A stretch of 64,000 bases of DNA from Mesorhizobium neociceri (GCF_013520985.1 NZ_JACDTY010000019.1:59174-123173); one strand, 5' to 3'. Positions 35,064 through 44,634 are shown, counted from the first letter of the stretch. Notes: a model not told the origin generated them from the letters alone. Program-made: numbers and translations.

Positions 35064-36052
35064 GCCGGATGATGGTCCTTACCGAGAAAGAACTGCGCAC
35101 AATCGTGACCCTCGATCTCGACGCTGTCGCCTGTGTCGAAAACGCTTTCCGTGCGCTCGCCACATTGCCGGTGGCGATGCCGCCGATCCTGCGGTTGGAC
35201 ATTCACGAGCATCGCGGCGAAGTGGATGTGAAGTCGGCCTATGTGCCTGGCATAGATGGTTTCGCCGTCAAGATAAGTTCCGGCTTCTTCGATAATCCGA
35301 AACTCGGTCTGCCCAGCGGAGGCGGCATGATGGTGCTGCTATCGGCAAGAACCGGTGTGGTCGAGGCGCTGCTGCTCGACAATGGCTACCTCACCGATGT
35401 CCGCACGGCCGCCGCGGGCGCCGTCGCGGCGAAGCATCTGTCGCGGCCGGATTCCTCCGTTGCCGCAATCTTCGGCGCCGGCGTGCAAGCCGGGCTGCAG
35501 CTCGAAGCGCTCATGCTGGTGCGGCCAATTGCCGAGGCACGCATCTGGGCGCGCGATGCCGTCAAGGCGGAGGCGACAGCAAGCGCCCTGCGCGAAAAAC
35601 TTGGCATCCTCGTGCGCGCCGAACCGGACGCGGCAACGGCGATTGGTGGCGCCGACATCATCGTCACCACCACGCCGTCGACCGAGCCGCTGATCAAGGC
35701 TGGCTTTGTCGTTGCCGGCCAGCACATCACCGCCATGGGATCCGACGCCGAGCATAAGAACGAGATCGCGCCGGCGATCCTGCGCATGGCCGATCTCTAT
35801 GTCGCCGACAGCGCGAAGCAAACGCGGCGTCTCGGCGAACTTCACCACGCCATCGCTTCGGGAGTGATGGGCGCCGATATGGCGGTCACCGAGCTCGGCC
35901 AGATCATCGCCGGTGAAAAGCACGGAAGGCGTTCAGCAAGCGACATCACCATCGCCGACCTCACCGGCACCGGCGTGCAGGACACCGCGATCGCGACGCT
36001 CGCTCGAGACCGCGCGCGGGCAGCCAAGTCGGGAACCATTCTCGAAAGCTGA
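35060..36052 (+). CDS. eutC: Ornithine cyclodeaminase/mu-crystallin family, hydroxyectoine utilisation
   Basis: 330 residues. The NAD-binding motif AAIFGAGVQAGLQLEAL, DVRTAAAGAVAAKHL and GSDAEHKNEI are family hallmarks; VKISSGFFDN and SGGGMMVLLS form the substrate side. Proteins of this family are ketimine reductases or amino acid cyclodeaminases. In the eutABC set it is thought to finish conversion of the EutB product to a diaminobutyrate-type compound. The ATG overlaps the eutB stop. A palindromic repeat follows before doeA. Confidence 0.88.
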   Translation: MSRMMVLTEKELRTIVTLDLDAVACVENAFRALATLPVAMPPILRLDIHEHRGEVDVKSAYVPGIDGFAVKISSGFFDNPKLGLPSGGGMMVLLSARTGVVEALLLDNGYLTDVRTAAAGAVAAKHLSRPDSSVAAIFGAGVQAGLQLEALMLVRPIAEARIWARDAVKAEATASALREKLGILVRAEPDAATAIGGADIIVTTTPSTEPLIKAGFVVAGQHITAMGSDAEHKNEIAPAILRMADLYVADSAKQTRRLGELHHAIASGVMGADMAVTELGQIIAGEKHGRRSASDITIADLTGTGVQDTAIATLARDRARAAKSGTILES

Positions 36053-36062
36053 TGCTGGCCAA

Positions 36063-36109
36063 AGCGTGATCCGGAAAAGTGGGAACCGGTTTTCCGAAAA
36101 GATCACGCT
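36063..36109. repeat. Palindromic intergenic repeat between eutC and doeA
   Basis: AGCGTGATC at the left end and GATCACGCT at the right, with CGGAAAA and TTTTCCG inside around GTGGGAACCGG. It is the same family as 4249-4295. It begins ten bases after the eutC stop and would fold into a stable hairpin in the polycistronic message. Confidence 0.75.
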
Positions 36110-36184
36110 CAAACAAGAACGACGAGCCGGTTTCAACACAGTTGAAAACAGGCTCTAGGCCCAACAAACGAGGATCCAAGAACA

Positions 36185-37363
36185 ATGCAACCAAACCTGA
36201 AATTCTCGCGTGGCGAATTTGCGGAACGCCTCGCCAAGACGCGGAAAGCCATGGAGGTGAAAGGGGTCGATCTCCTGGTTGTCAGCGATCCTTCCAACAT
36301 GGCCTGGCTGACCGGCTATGACGGCTGGTCGTTCTATGTCCACCAGGCAGTCATCGTGCCGCCATCGGGTGAGCCGGTCTGGTATGGCCGCGGCCAGGAT
36401 GCCAACGGCGCCAAGCGCACGGCCTATCTCGCCCATGACAACATCGTCGGCTATGCCGACCACTATGTGCAGTCGACCGAGCGCCACCCCATGGATTTTT
36501 TGGCCAGCGTGCTGGCCGATCGTGGCTGGGGGAAGCTCAGCATCGGCGTCGAGATGGACAATTACTGGTTCTCGGCGGCCGCCTTCGCGTCACTGCAAAA
36601 GCATTTGCCCAATGCCCGCTTTGTCGATGCCACCGCGCTGGTCAACTGGCAGCGCGCGGTGAAGAGCGCGACCGAGATCGATTACATGCGCAAGGCCGCG
36701 CGTATCGTTGAAGCCATGCACCAGCGCATCGTCGACAAGATGGAAGTCGGCATGCGCAAATGCGATCTTGTCGCCGAAATCTACGATGCCGGCACGCGCG
36801 GCGTCGACGGGATCGGCGGCGACTATCCGGCGATCGTGCCGCTGCTGCCGTCGGGCGCCGACGCTTCTGCACCGCATTTGACCTGGGACGACCAGCCGAT
36901 GAGGTCGGGCGAAGGGACCTTCTTCGAGATCGCCGGCTGCTACAACCGCTACCACTGCCCGCTGTCGCGAACCGTCTTTCTGGGCAAGCCGACGCAGGAA
37001 TTTCTCGATGCGGAGAAGGCGACGCTGGAAGGCATGGAGGCGGGGCTTGCAGCGGCGAAACCCGGCAACACCTGCGAGGACATCGCCAACGCCTTCTTCG
37101 CCGTGTTGAAAAAATACGGCATCGTCAAGGACAACCGCACCGGCTATCCGATCGGTCTGTCCTATCCGCCGGACTGGGGCGAGCGCACGATGAGCCTGCG
37201 CCCCGGCGACCGCACCGAACTCAAGCCCGGCATGACCTTCCATTTCATGACCGGTCTGTGGCTGGAGACGATGGGGCTGGAGATCACCGAATCCATCCTG
37301 ATCACCGAAACCGGTGTAGAGTGCCTGGCAAATGTGCCGCGCAAACTTGTGGTGAAGAATTGA
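36185..37363 (+). CDS. doeA: Ectoine hydrolase
   Basis: 392 residues, also called eutD. M24 (creatinase/prolidase-like, pita-bread) fold: the N-terminal creatinase domain has DLLVVSDPSNMAWLTGYDGW, the C-terminal catalytic domain has MRKAARIVEAMHQRIVDKME and GLSYPPDWGERTMSLRPGDR. Known DoeA opens the ectoine ring to N-alpha-acetyl-L-2,4-diaminobutyrate. The aminopeptidase metal ligands do not look complete, as in other creatinase-type members. It is cytoplasmic and begins 132 bases after eutC, past the repeat; ATG 36185 has CCAAGAACA before it and no strong ribosome site. Confidence 0.9.
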   Translation: MQPNLKFSRGEFAERLAKTRKAMEVKGVDLLVVSDPSNMAWLTGYDGWSFYVHQAVIVPPSGEPVWYGRGQDANGAKRTAYLAHDNIVGYADHYVQSTERHPMDFLASVLADRGWGKLSIGVEMDNYWFSAAAFASLQKHLPNARFVDATALVNWQRAVKSATEIDYMRKAARIVEAMHQRIVDKMEVGMRKCDLVAEIYDAGTRGVDGIGGDYPAIVPLLPSGADASAPHLTWDDQPMRSGEGTFFEIAGCYNRYHCPLSRTVFLGKPTQEFLDAEKATLEGMEAGLAAAKPGNTCEDIANAFFAVLKKYGIVKDNRTGYPIGLSYPPDWGERTMSLRPGDRTELKPGMTFHFMTGLWLETMGLEITESILITETGVECLANVPRKLVVKN

Positions 37364-37365
37364 AA

Positions 37366-38370
37366 ATGACGTCCATGCTCCGCCCATCGCCGATCGCCCC
37401 GACCGTCGATTTCGACAAGGATGGCGTGCAACATGGTTTCCTTCGCCTGCCCTACAGCCGCGACGACTCGGCCTGGGGCTCGGTGATGATCCCGATCTGC
37501 GTCATCCGCAATGGCGCGGGGCCGACGGCGCTGCTCTCGGGCGGCAATCATGGCGATGAGTATGAGGGGCCGTTGGCGCTCTACGAACTCGCCCGCACCC
37601 TCGATCCGAAGCAAGTCAGCGGCACGGTGATCATGGTGCCGGCGATGAACTATCCGGCATTTCGCGCCGGCACCCGGACGTCGCCAATCGACAAGGGGAA
37701 CATGAACCGCAGTTTTCCCGGTCGCCCCGACGGCACGGTGACGGAAAAGATCGCCGACTATTTCCAGCGCGAATTGCTGCCGCGCGCCGACCTCGTTTTC
37801 GACTTCCACTCCGGCGGGAAGACGCTCGATTTCGTGCCGTTCTGCGCCGCGCACACTGTGCCCGACAAGGCACAGGAGCAGAAAGCCTTTGATGCGGTCG
37901 CGGCGTTCTCCGCACCGTTCTCGATGCGCATGATCGAGATCGACTCCGTCGGCATGTACGACACGGCTGCGGAGGAAATGGGCAAGGTCTTCGTCAGCAC
38001 CGAGCTTGGCGGTGGCGGCACCTCGCGTGCCCAGACCGTGCGGATTGCGCGGCGCGGCATCAGCAATGTGCTGCGTCATGCCGGCATCGTTGAGGGTGCA
38101 CTCGAGAAGAGCCCGACGCAATGGCTCGACATGCCGTCCGGCGATTGCTTCTCCTTCGCCGAGGAGGACGGCATGATCGAAACCATGGTCGATCTCGGCG
38201 AGCCCGTGAAAGAAGGGGCGGTACTGGCGCGCATCCATTCCACCGGCCGCACCGGCATCGCTCCGCAGGAGATCAGGGCAAAAATGTCCGGCATGCTGGC
38301 GGCGCGACATTTTCCAGGTCTGGTCAAAGCCGGTGACTGTGCCGCGGTGGTTGGCGCTCTGGTGTCGTGA
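37366..38370 (+). CDS. doeB: N-acetyl-L-2,4-diaminobutyrate deacetylase
   Basis: 334 residues, also called eutE. Aspartoacylase/succinylglutamate desuccinylase family (M14-like): zinc ligands H62 and E65 in SGGNHGDEYEG, a further His in VFDFHSGGKT, substrate arginine in NMNRSFPGRPDG, and the catalytic Glu in STELGGGGTS. It removes the acetyl group from the DoeA product to give L-2,4-diaminobutyrate, which feeds DoeD on the leftward arm. ATG 37366 is two bases after the doeA stop, so the pair is tightly coupled. The convergent gene begins 43 bases later. Confidence 0.9.
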   Translation: MTSMLRPSPIAPTVDFDKDGVQHGFLRLPYSRDDSAWGSVMIPICVIRNGAGPTALLSGGNHGDEYEGPLALYELARTLDPKQVSGTVIMVPAMNYPAFRAGTRTSPIDKGNMNRSFPGRPDGTVTEKIADYFQRELLPRADLVFDFHSGGKTLDFVPFCAAHTVPDKAQEQKAFDAVAAFSAPFSMRMIEIDSVGMYDTAAEEMGKVFVSTELGGGGTSRAQTVRIARRGISNVLRHAGIVEGALEKSPTQWLDMPSGDCFSFAEEDGMIETMVDLGEPVKEGAVLARIHSTGRTGIAPQEIRAKMSGMLAARHFPGLVKAGDCAAVVGALVS

Positions 38371-38413
38371 TGTTCGGAGTCACCGAAATCAATGGCCAGC
38401 GTGTGTGCATGCT

Positions 38414-39541
38414 TCAAAGCGCGTCATAAACGGCGTCGATTAAAACCTTGCGGCGTGGATCGAGGTCGTCGAAACCGAGCATACGGTTGGTGACATAGCC
38501 AAACCCGACACCGGCGGCGGGATCGGCAAAGCCAATGGCGCCGCCCCAGCCGCTGTGACCGAACGTTTGCGGCGACGCGCGCCCGGCATAGGTGGGATCC
38601 TCCATCTGATAGCCGGCGGCGAAGGCTGTCGGCAACGCGAAGCTGTCGTCCATGCCGCGAATGCGAGGTCTTGCTGCTTCTTCGATTGCCGTCCGACCGA
38701 TCAGAGGCTTGCCCTCCCAAACGCCGCCGGCCGCCATCATGCCGTAGATGCGTGCCAGTGCGTGCGCCGTCGACTGGCCATTGCCGCCCGGCACCTCGGC
38801 GGCGCGCCATGCGCGGTCGTTGGGCGCCGATGCCCGGGGTGTGGGATTGTCGCCAGCGTGGGGAAATGGCGAGGCGCGGACAAACTCGACCCAGTCTGAA
38901 GTTTTTGGACCTTCAATCATCTCGGCGACCCTGAGATCCTCGCTGGCCGGCAGACCGACATGAAAGTCGGCGCCAAGCGGGCCTGCGATCTCTTCCGCAA
39001 TGAAGCGGCCCATGCTGCGTCCGTCGACGCGGCGCAGCACTTCGCCAGCAAGGTGGCCGTAGGTAAGAGCATGATAGATGCAGCGGCTGCCCGGCTCCCA
39101 TAGGGGTGACATGGCGGCAAGCGCGTCGACAAAGGGCGTCCACGCCAGAAGCCCTGCCTCGTCCATCGGCACTGCGAGACCGTTCAGCCCGGCCTGATGC
39201 GACATCACCTGATCGAGCGTGATGCGCTCCTTGCCGCCAGCCGCGAATTCCGGCCAGTAGCGCGCAACGGGTGCGGCGTAATCGAGCTTGCCGCGCTCCA
39301 CCAACATGGCGATGGCCAAGGCCACAACGCCCTTGGTGCAGGACCAGACATTGATCAGCGTGTCTTGCCGCCACGGGCGGCTGCGCGCGGCATCGGCGTG
39401 GCCGCCCCACAGATCAACGACGGTCCTGCCATGCACCACGACCGACACGCCGCCGCCATGCTCGAGCCCTTGGTCGAAAGACCTGCCAAACGCCTCGCGC
39501 ACGCCGGCAAAGCGTGGATCGCAGATACCATCTATGTTCAT
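38414..39541 (-). CDS. Beta-lactamase-fold serine hydrolase (EstB-like)
   Basis: 375 residues from ATG 39541. Class C beta-lactamase/esterase fold: the nucleophile is in SCTKG (SxxK), the Tyr motif is YHALTYG, and HSGWGG replaces the KTG motif. No signal peptide, so an intracellular esterase is more likely than an antibiotic-degrading enzyme. It sits 28 bases after the GH106-like gene and on the same strand, and is therefore the third gene of the glycoside hydrolase operon; removal of an acyl group from a carbohydrate is a reasonable guess. Substrate is not predictable. Confidence 0.87.
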   Translation of the reverse strand: MNIDGICDPRFAGVREAFGRSFDQGLEHGGGVSVVVHGRTVVDLWGGHADAARSRPWRQDTLINVWSCTKGVVALAIAMLVERGKLDYAAPVARYWPEFAAGGKERITLDQVMSHQAGLNGLAVPMDEAGLLAWTPFVDALAAMSPLWEPGSRCIYHALTYGHLAGEVLRRVDGRSMGRFIAEEIAGPLGADFHVGLPASEDLRVAEMIEGPKTSDWVEFVRASPFPHAGDNPTPRASAPNDRAWRAAEVPGGNGQSTAHALARIYGMMAAGGVWEGKPLIGRTAIEEAARPRIRGMDDSFALPTAFAAGYQMEDPTYAGRASPQTFGHSGWGGAIGFADPAAGVGFGYVTNRMLGFDDLDPRRKVLIDAVYDAL

Positions 39542-39569
39542 GCGCGAATTCTCATTCGGTACGAGTTCC

Positions 39570-42296
39570 TCAACACGATGCAGTTTCAGTGGCGGCCCTT
39601 GGATTGGCAACCAAGCTCTGGCGACCAGCACAGAGACATGGTGCCGCAGTCAGTCCCGAGGGCAGCGGCGTGCCACCCCAAAAAGGCGTGCCTGCATAAT
39701 AACGATTTGCCGCCGTGTTCCTGACGCGAAGCTCGATTGCAACCTCGCCCTGCGAGACAGGCAGAGCGAAGCGCGCTTCTCCTGCGATATGCCGGCCTAT
39801 GAACGCGCCATCGAGCCAAAGCTCCGCCGTTTCATGCAGGCCTGGCAGCAGCAGATGCCAGACGAGACCGTCGGTCAGGTCAGGCAGGTTTGCGCGCCGG
39901 CGGTAGACTCCGGTGCCGGCGAAAGTGGCATGGCCTTGCGCCTCCCATCCGCGATCGACGGCAATCGAAATCGGTTCGCCGCCGTCGATCTCCAGCGTCC
40001 AGCCGTCGGCAAGGACGATCGATGCCGGCGCACCGGCAAGCGTGGTGGCGTGACCTCGGCCGGTATCGACCGAGCTGTATAGTGCCTTCTCGCCATTGCG
40101 GATCGACAGGCACACCAGACGCTGGGCACCAACATCAAGGGTCAGCGTTCCGTCGACCACCCTATGTGGCAAGACAGCCACTTCGCCGCTCTCGGGACTC
40201 CAGAACGAGATTTCCGGCGCCGGCTCGGCGAGCTGGATTTTCAGACGCCGCGTCGTCGCCTGATCGTTGAACGCTGCCAGCCGCCAGCTGTCGCCGCACC
40301 GCGAAACCGAACTCCAGGAAGGGCCATCTTCGAACTGAATGTCGGGCAGCGGACGCGGTTCGGCCGCGACAAGGCGCGCGATGTCTTGCTGTACCGCATC
40401 CGGCAGATGCACCACACGCCCGCACACCGCAGCAAGGCTGCTCAATAACGCAACGCAGGACTGCTCCTCGCCTTTCATTCTGGTCTTGTGCGGCAACGGG
40501 CCGGTCGCCAGCAGCCTGCCGCCGTTTCGCACGAAAGCAGCGATGATCTCAGCCGTATCAACCGAAGCAAGCGTCGTCACCGCGGGCAGCACCAGCGTCT
40601 CGTAGCGCGGCTCTGCACCCAGCACCGTGTCAAGCATGCGCTCGTCCACAACGTCATAGCCGAGGCCCGCGCGTGCCAGTGCTTCCGCCCACCAGCCGAA
40701 ATGGTCCCCGCAGGCAGGCGCCATTGCCTCTGCACGGATCGTCTCGAGCGGATAAAGAAGCGCCACCGGCCGCAGCGGTTCGCCATCCTCCAGAAAGGCC
40801 GAGAGCCGCGCCAGTTCCGAGAAGATCGCCGGGCAATCCTCCCACCACGGCTCGAAGTTGAAGGCCGGCGGAAAATCGAACCTGGCGCTGAGCAGCCCGT
40901 CGCCCTTGGCGCCATTGGTGACGTTGTAGGCGTGCAGCAGGATCTGCCGCGCGCCGAACAGGAGATGGCGGATCGCTTGCGCGCGGAAGCGCTCGGCCGT
41001 CAGCCCCCATTGGCCGGCAAGGCCTGGCGCGCCGGTCTCCCGCCCGGTCGAATATTGCTCGATCATGCAGCGCCGGCGGCAATGCGCCCGCGCCACGCTG
41101 TCGCCGAGCTTGGCGGAAAGCTGCGGCGCATAGTCGGCGGCGTCGACCGCCGTCACGCTGCGATAGGCGTCGACGCCGAAATAGTCGACACCCGGCATGC
41201 TGCGCGGATCGAAGCCGGTGAGGCCGGCGTGCAACCGCCAGGCGCCGACATGGGTCAGAAGTTCGTGTCCGGTAAAACCGACGCCGCGCTCGGCGGTCCA
41301 GCGAGACAGCGTTCCGAAGAAGGCCTCATGCATGCGTCGGCCATAGGCTTCGAAAAAGCCGGCCCGCAGCTCGGCCGTGCGCGGACCGACGTCGCGCAGC
41401 AGCGACAGCATTTGCATGGCGTCGGCCGGGTCGGCGGCGTCCCAGAGCAGGCTGTTGCCGAGATTGCTGCGATGCTCGTCCCAGACGTGGAAACCGGCAT
41501 AGGGGTGGTCGAAGAAAAAGCCGTCCGCTGCGCCACCGGCGGCGTCCAGCAGCGGGGCATAGACGGTGTCGGCGAACCGTTGCGCCGCTTCCGGCAGGAG
41601 ATAGTTGATGAGCCGGGAGGTCAGGCACCGCGCCGATGCAAAGAGGGTGACCGCGCTGCCCGTCGGAACGGCGCTACCATTCTCGATCACAATGCGGCAC
41701 GCGGCATCACCGGTTTGCTCGATGTTGATAGTGCCTGTCACCGGCCGGACGGCGCTTTCGGCCGCAATAGCCGTCTGGTCGTCCGGGTGCGAGACGGCGA
41801 GCACCACCTGCCAGTCACCCCAGCGCGGCACGCCGTCTTCGTAGCACCAGGTGCGGCCTGCCTCGCCGAGGAAATCGAGGAACGGCGAGTGGATGTTGGA
41901 AATCGTAAGTTCGGTACGCGCCCCCTTTACCACCCCACTCGTCCAGAACAGGTGGCGCTCGCGCAGATGATCCGCGCCGTTGACGGTACGCCCTCCGCCA
42001 TGACCCGACATCCAGCCATACTCGTCGTAGATGGTGACCCTGAGGCCCAGCCGCTGCGCCTCGGCGGCCGCGCGCCGATATGCGTCCAGATATGCAGGCG
42101 ACAGATAGGATTCGAGCGCAAGCGCGCGACGCGCCTGGATCATCACCGTGCCGACGCCCTTTTCGCTGATATCCGCCAGTTGCAGCCGAATTTCTGATGC
42201 GCTCGGAATGCGGTGCCAGAACCAGAAGACCGCCGGCCGAAAATCCGGCCCCGGCTTGCGGAACCAGTCGAGCCCGTCAAGCAATTTGCCGCTCAC
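39570..42296 (-). CDS. GH106 alpha-L-rhamnosidase-like glycoside hydrolase
   Basis: 908 residues from GTG 42296. RPAVFWFWHRIPSASEIRLQ at the start and GLRVTIYDEYGWMSGHGGG resemble GH106-type rhamnosidases; GVGFTGHELLTHVGAWRL and HCRRRCMIEQYSTGRETGAP belong to the TIM-barrel part, and residues about 780-890 form a beta-sandwich domain. No signal peptide was seen, pointing to cytoplasmic action on an imported oligosaccharide or glycoconjugate. GTG overlaps the upstream TGA as GTGA, so translation is coupled to the GH63-like gene. The GH106 label is by family memory; an unclassified relative is possible. Confidence 0.75.
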   Translation of the reverse strand: MSGKLLDGLDWFRKPGPDFRPAVFWFWHRIPSASEIRLQLADISEKGVGTVMIQARRALALESYLSPAYLDAYRRAAAEAQRLGLRVTIYDEYGWMSGHGGGRTVNGADHLRERHLFWTSGVVKGARTELTISNIHSPFLDFLGEAGRTWCYEDGVPRWGDWQVVLAVSHPDDQTAIAAESAVRPVTGTINIEQTGDAACRIVIENGSAVPTGSAVTLFASARCLTSRLINYLLPEAAQRFADTVYAPLLDAAGGAADGFFFDHPYAGFHVWDEHRSNLGNSLLWDAADPADAMQMLSLLRDVGPRTAELRAGFFEAYGRRMHEAFFGTLSRWTAERGVGFTGHELLTHVGAWRLHAGLTGFDPRSMPGVDYFGVDAYRSVTAVDAADYAPQLSAKLGDSVARAHCRRRCMIEQYSTGRETGAPGLAGQWGLTAERFRAQAIRHLLFGARQILLHAYNVTNGAKGDGLLSARFDFPPAFNFEPWWEDCPAIFSELARLSAFLEDGEPLRPVALLYPLETIRAEAMAPACGDHFGWWAEALARAGLGYDVVDERMLDTVLGAEPRYETLVLPAVTTLASVDTAEIIAAFVRNGGRLLATGPLPHKTRMKGEEQSCVALLSSLAAVCGRVVHLPDAVQQDIARLVAAEPRPLPDIQFEDGPSWSSVSRCGDSWRLAAFNDQATTRRLKIQLAEPAPEISFWSPESGEVAVLPHRVVDGTLTLDVGAQRLVCLSIRNGEKALYSSVDTGRGHATTLAGAPASIVLADGWTLEIDGGEPISIAVDRGWEAQGHATFAGTGVYRRRANLPDLTDGLVWHLLLPGLHETAELWLDGAFIGRHIAGEARFALPVSQGEVAIELRVRNTAANRYYAGTPFWGGTPLPSGLTAAPCLCAGRQSLVANPRAATETASC

Positions 42297-44515
42297 GGCG
42301 TCAGGTAGCAGTCGAGCCGCGCGCCGGTCCCTGCCCCGGACAGATCCACGATGCGGCATCCGTCTTCGAGCACCGTCGCGACCTCCTGCTCACCGAGACG
42401 CGCCGACACGAGGCGCGCGGCCATGTCCGGCCCAAGCCGGAAGCTCGCAATGCCCGAACAGCCCTCCCGGAAACGGACCGACAGCAGCCCTCTTTCCACG
42501 ACGATGTGGCTGATGCGACCCCTATGATCGGTGGAAAACAGCACGGCGCCTCTGGCCGAGAGAGTGAGTGTCCCCGCTTCGACAGTGACCACGACATCAC
42601 CGGCGGGGCTCGACAGCGGACCTAGCCGCACGGCTTCGCCGGTGTTTGCCAATTCCCATCCGTGCCACGGGCCGATGTCCATGACCTGGCAGACGCCGAG
42701 CAGCGGCAGCATGGCGCCCCAGGTGTAGAAGGGATCGGCATCGCCTTGGTCGACGATCTCGCCGGTCTCGGCATTGTAGTTCTCACCGCAAAGCCGCGCG
42801 GCCGTCCAGGACTGCTCAAACATGGCAAGGCTTTTGCGAGCAAGTTCGGCCGCCTCCAGCTCGAATCCATAACGGCGCAGACCTTGCCAGACGAAATAGT
42901 TGACGTTCGCCCAGATGCGCCCGCGCCAATAAACGTTTTCCTTGTAGGCGGGATCGTTGCGCGACGCATTGGGCAGCACGAACTGCCCGCCGAATGTCGC
43001 GGGATCGGCGAGATGCTCAAGAAGCCGGGCTGCCTGCGCCTCGCTGGCTGCGCCGCACAACAGCGGATAGAAGCTTGTCGGGCCGACGCTGGAAACGAAG
43101 CCGCCATGGCGCTGCCGGTTGGCGAACTGCCCGCGCGCCTCGTCCCACAGCTCGGTCCGGATTTTGTCGCGCGTATCCTGCGCGAGAGCCTCGAAGCCCG
43201 CGGCATCGTCGATGTGGCCGAGTTCACGGGCGATCTTTCCCAGCATTTCGGTGTCGAGCGCCAGCGCGCAGTTGAGCCCGACGTCAAACGTCGACAGCGA
43301 GCGTGTGGCTGGATCGTAGACCGCCTCATCATGCGTTGCGGAATTGTCCATGCCGGTTTCGTTGCGCGCGCCGAAAGCTGTGCCCTTGTAGAGGGCGTCG
43401 CCAACGTCCGAGGTGCCGCAGGAAACCAGCCCGCGCCCGTCCGGATCGCGGCTGGTTCGCCACCACCGGTTGTTCCGCAGCAATGGGCCATAGGCGTTTT
43501 CGAGCAACGACCGGTCGCGGCTGCGCAGATACATCGTCCACGCGATAAAGGCGCCATGCGGCGCCTGGCTACGGTCGACCCAGGAATCGCGCGAGGTCAG
43601 CAGACAAGCGAAATTGCCTTGCGGGGTCGCGCTGGCCATAGCGACATCGAAATTTTCGCGCGCAAGCGATGGATCGAAAAGACCGGCCATCAGCGCCGCG
43701 AACGTCTGGTCGTTGAACCAGACGGCGAAGCCGCCGAGATTCCAGATACGGCTGATCGCGGTATAGGGGCGGGCGTTGATGCGGTCGTAAAGCGTGTTCC
43801 AGCCGATCACGTCGCGCACCGCGTCGAGCGCGCCCTCGTTGCGCCCGGTGTGAAGCGGCGTGGCGGGTGCCGTGTCTGCCACCAGCGCTCGCTTCGCTGT
43901 CTTCACCGCAAGGGCGCGGCTGTCAGCCACCGCCGCGGCAAACCGGGCCTCCGGCATCATTTCGAGATTGAAGCGCAGCGCTATGACCTTTGCGGAATTC
44001 GAACGGCTCGAGAGATCGAAATAACCGTTGGCGTCCATGTCGGCGACCAGGGCTTCGATGCTGTCGTGACCGGTCACCTGTACCGGTGCGTCGCGCGAAA
44101 CCAGCGACACGTATCGCTGTCCGACGGCCAGGGTCGCGGCGCCATCGTCATGGCTGTAGGTGACCTCTTCCCCACCCTCCGCCGACAGGCAAAGCACAAC
44201 CCAGTAGCGCAGACCCCACTCATGCTTTTTACGCACCGACCAGCGGCCTTCGATGCAGAAGGGATCGCGTTTTGCGTAGGAGAACTCGAGCCGCGTGCCG
44301 CCATGATTAGTCTCGAAATCGATGACCTCGCCATGCAGGCCGTGCCGCCCGAAGCGAATTTCGGCGGGCGGGCGGATGGTTGTCGCCTTGCGCGCGCCGG
44401 ACGAGAACAGCACTGGCGTGACGCGTGCGCCGAGCGGCAGAAACACCATCTCGCCCGGCCGTTCCGACCATGTGTTCCAAGCGCTTTCGGCGGGCAAATT
44501 CGCGTTTTTGAGCAT
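42293..44515 (-). CDS. GH63/trehalase-like glycoside hydrolase
   Basis: 740 residues. An N-terminal beta-domain (about 1-180) is followed by an alpha/alpha barrel with GFAVWFNDQTFAALMAGLFD, RWWRTSRDPDGRGLVSCGTS, and YWRGRIWANVNYFVWQGLRR, a combination typical of mannosyl-oligosaccharide glucosidase/trehalase-type (GH63, GH37 or MGH1-like) enzymes. A C-terminal beta-domain ends the protein. No signal peptide. It is the first gene of the three-gene minus-strand operon and is divergent from an ABC importer, which suggests that the importer supplies its substrate. Sugar specificity is unknown. Confidence 0.78.
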   Translation of the reverse strand: MLKNANLPAESAWNTWSERPGEMVFLPLGARVTPVLFSSGARKATTIRPPAEIRFGRHGLHGEVIDFETNHGGTRLEFSYAKRDPFCIEGRWSVRKKHEWGLRYWVVLCLSAEGGEEVTYSHDDGAATLAVGQRYVSLVSRDAPVQVTGHDSIEALVADMDANGYFDLSSRSNSAKVIALRFNLEMMPEARFAAAVADSRALAVKTAKRALVADTAPATPLHTGRNEGALDAVRDVIGWNTLYDRINARPYTAISRIWNLGGFAVWFNDQTFAALMAGLFDPSLARENFDVAMASATPQGNFACLLTSRDSWVDRSQAPHGAFIAWTMYLRSRDRSLLENAYGPLLRNNRWWRTSRDPDGRGLVSCGTSDVGDALYKGTAFGARNETGMDNSATHDEAVYDPATRSLSTFDVGLNCALALDTEMLGKIARELGHIDDAAGFEALAQDTRDKIRTELWDEARGQFANRQRHGGFVSSVGPTSFYPLLCGAASEAQAARLLEHLADPATFGGQFVLPNASRNDPAYKENVYWRGRIWANVNYFVWQGLRRYGFELEAAELARKSLAMFEQSWTAARLCGENYNAETGEIVDQGDADPFYTWGAMLPLLGVCQVMDIGPWHGWELANTGEAVRLGPLSSPAGDVVVTVEAGTLTLSARGAVLFSTDHRGRISHIVVERGLLSVRFREGCSGIASFRLGPDMAARLVSARLGEQEVATVLEDGCRIVDLSGAGTGARLDCYLTP

Positions 44516-44600
44516 GGGATATTTCCGTTGGATCGATGATGGGCGGAGCGGGCGGCGGCGGTCGAATTAGAGATCACTTGACAATTAAGCCATCTCGAAG

Positions 44601-44620
44601 TTTGTTTGTACACTAACAAA
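44601..44620. promoter_or_regulatory. Candidate operator of the divergent hydrolase/importer locus
   Basis: TTTGTTTGTACACTAACAAA has six-base inverted arms TTTGTT/AACAAA around TGTACACT, a symmetry typical of LacI- or GntR-type sites. It lies between the divergent operons, 14 bases before the importer's start codon and downstream of a TTGACA at 44578. No regulator gene is adjacent. Confidence 0.5.
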
Positions 44621-44634
44621 AATGGGAGAAGAAC

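Noticed and set aside
38414..39541. Beta-lactamase conferring antibiotic resistance
   Set aside because: No signal peptide, HSGWGG in place of KTG and an operon with glycoside hydrolases point to an intracellular esterase-like enzyme.
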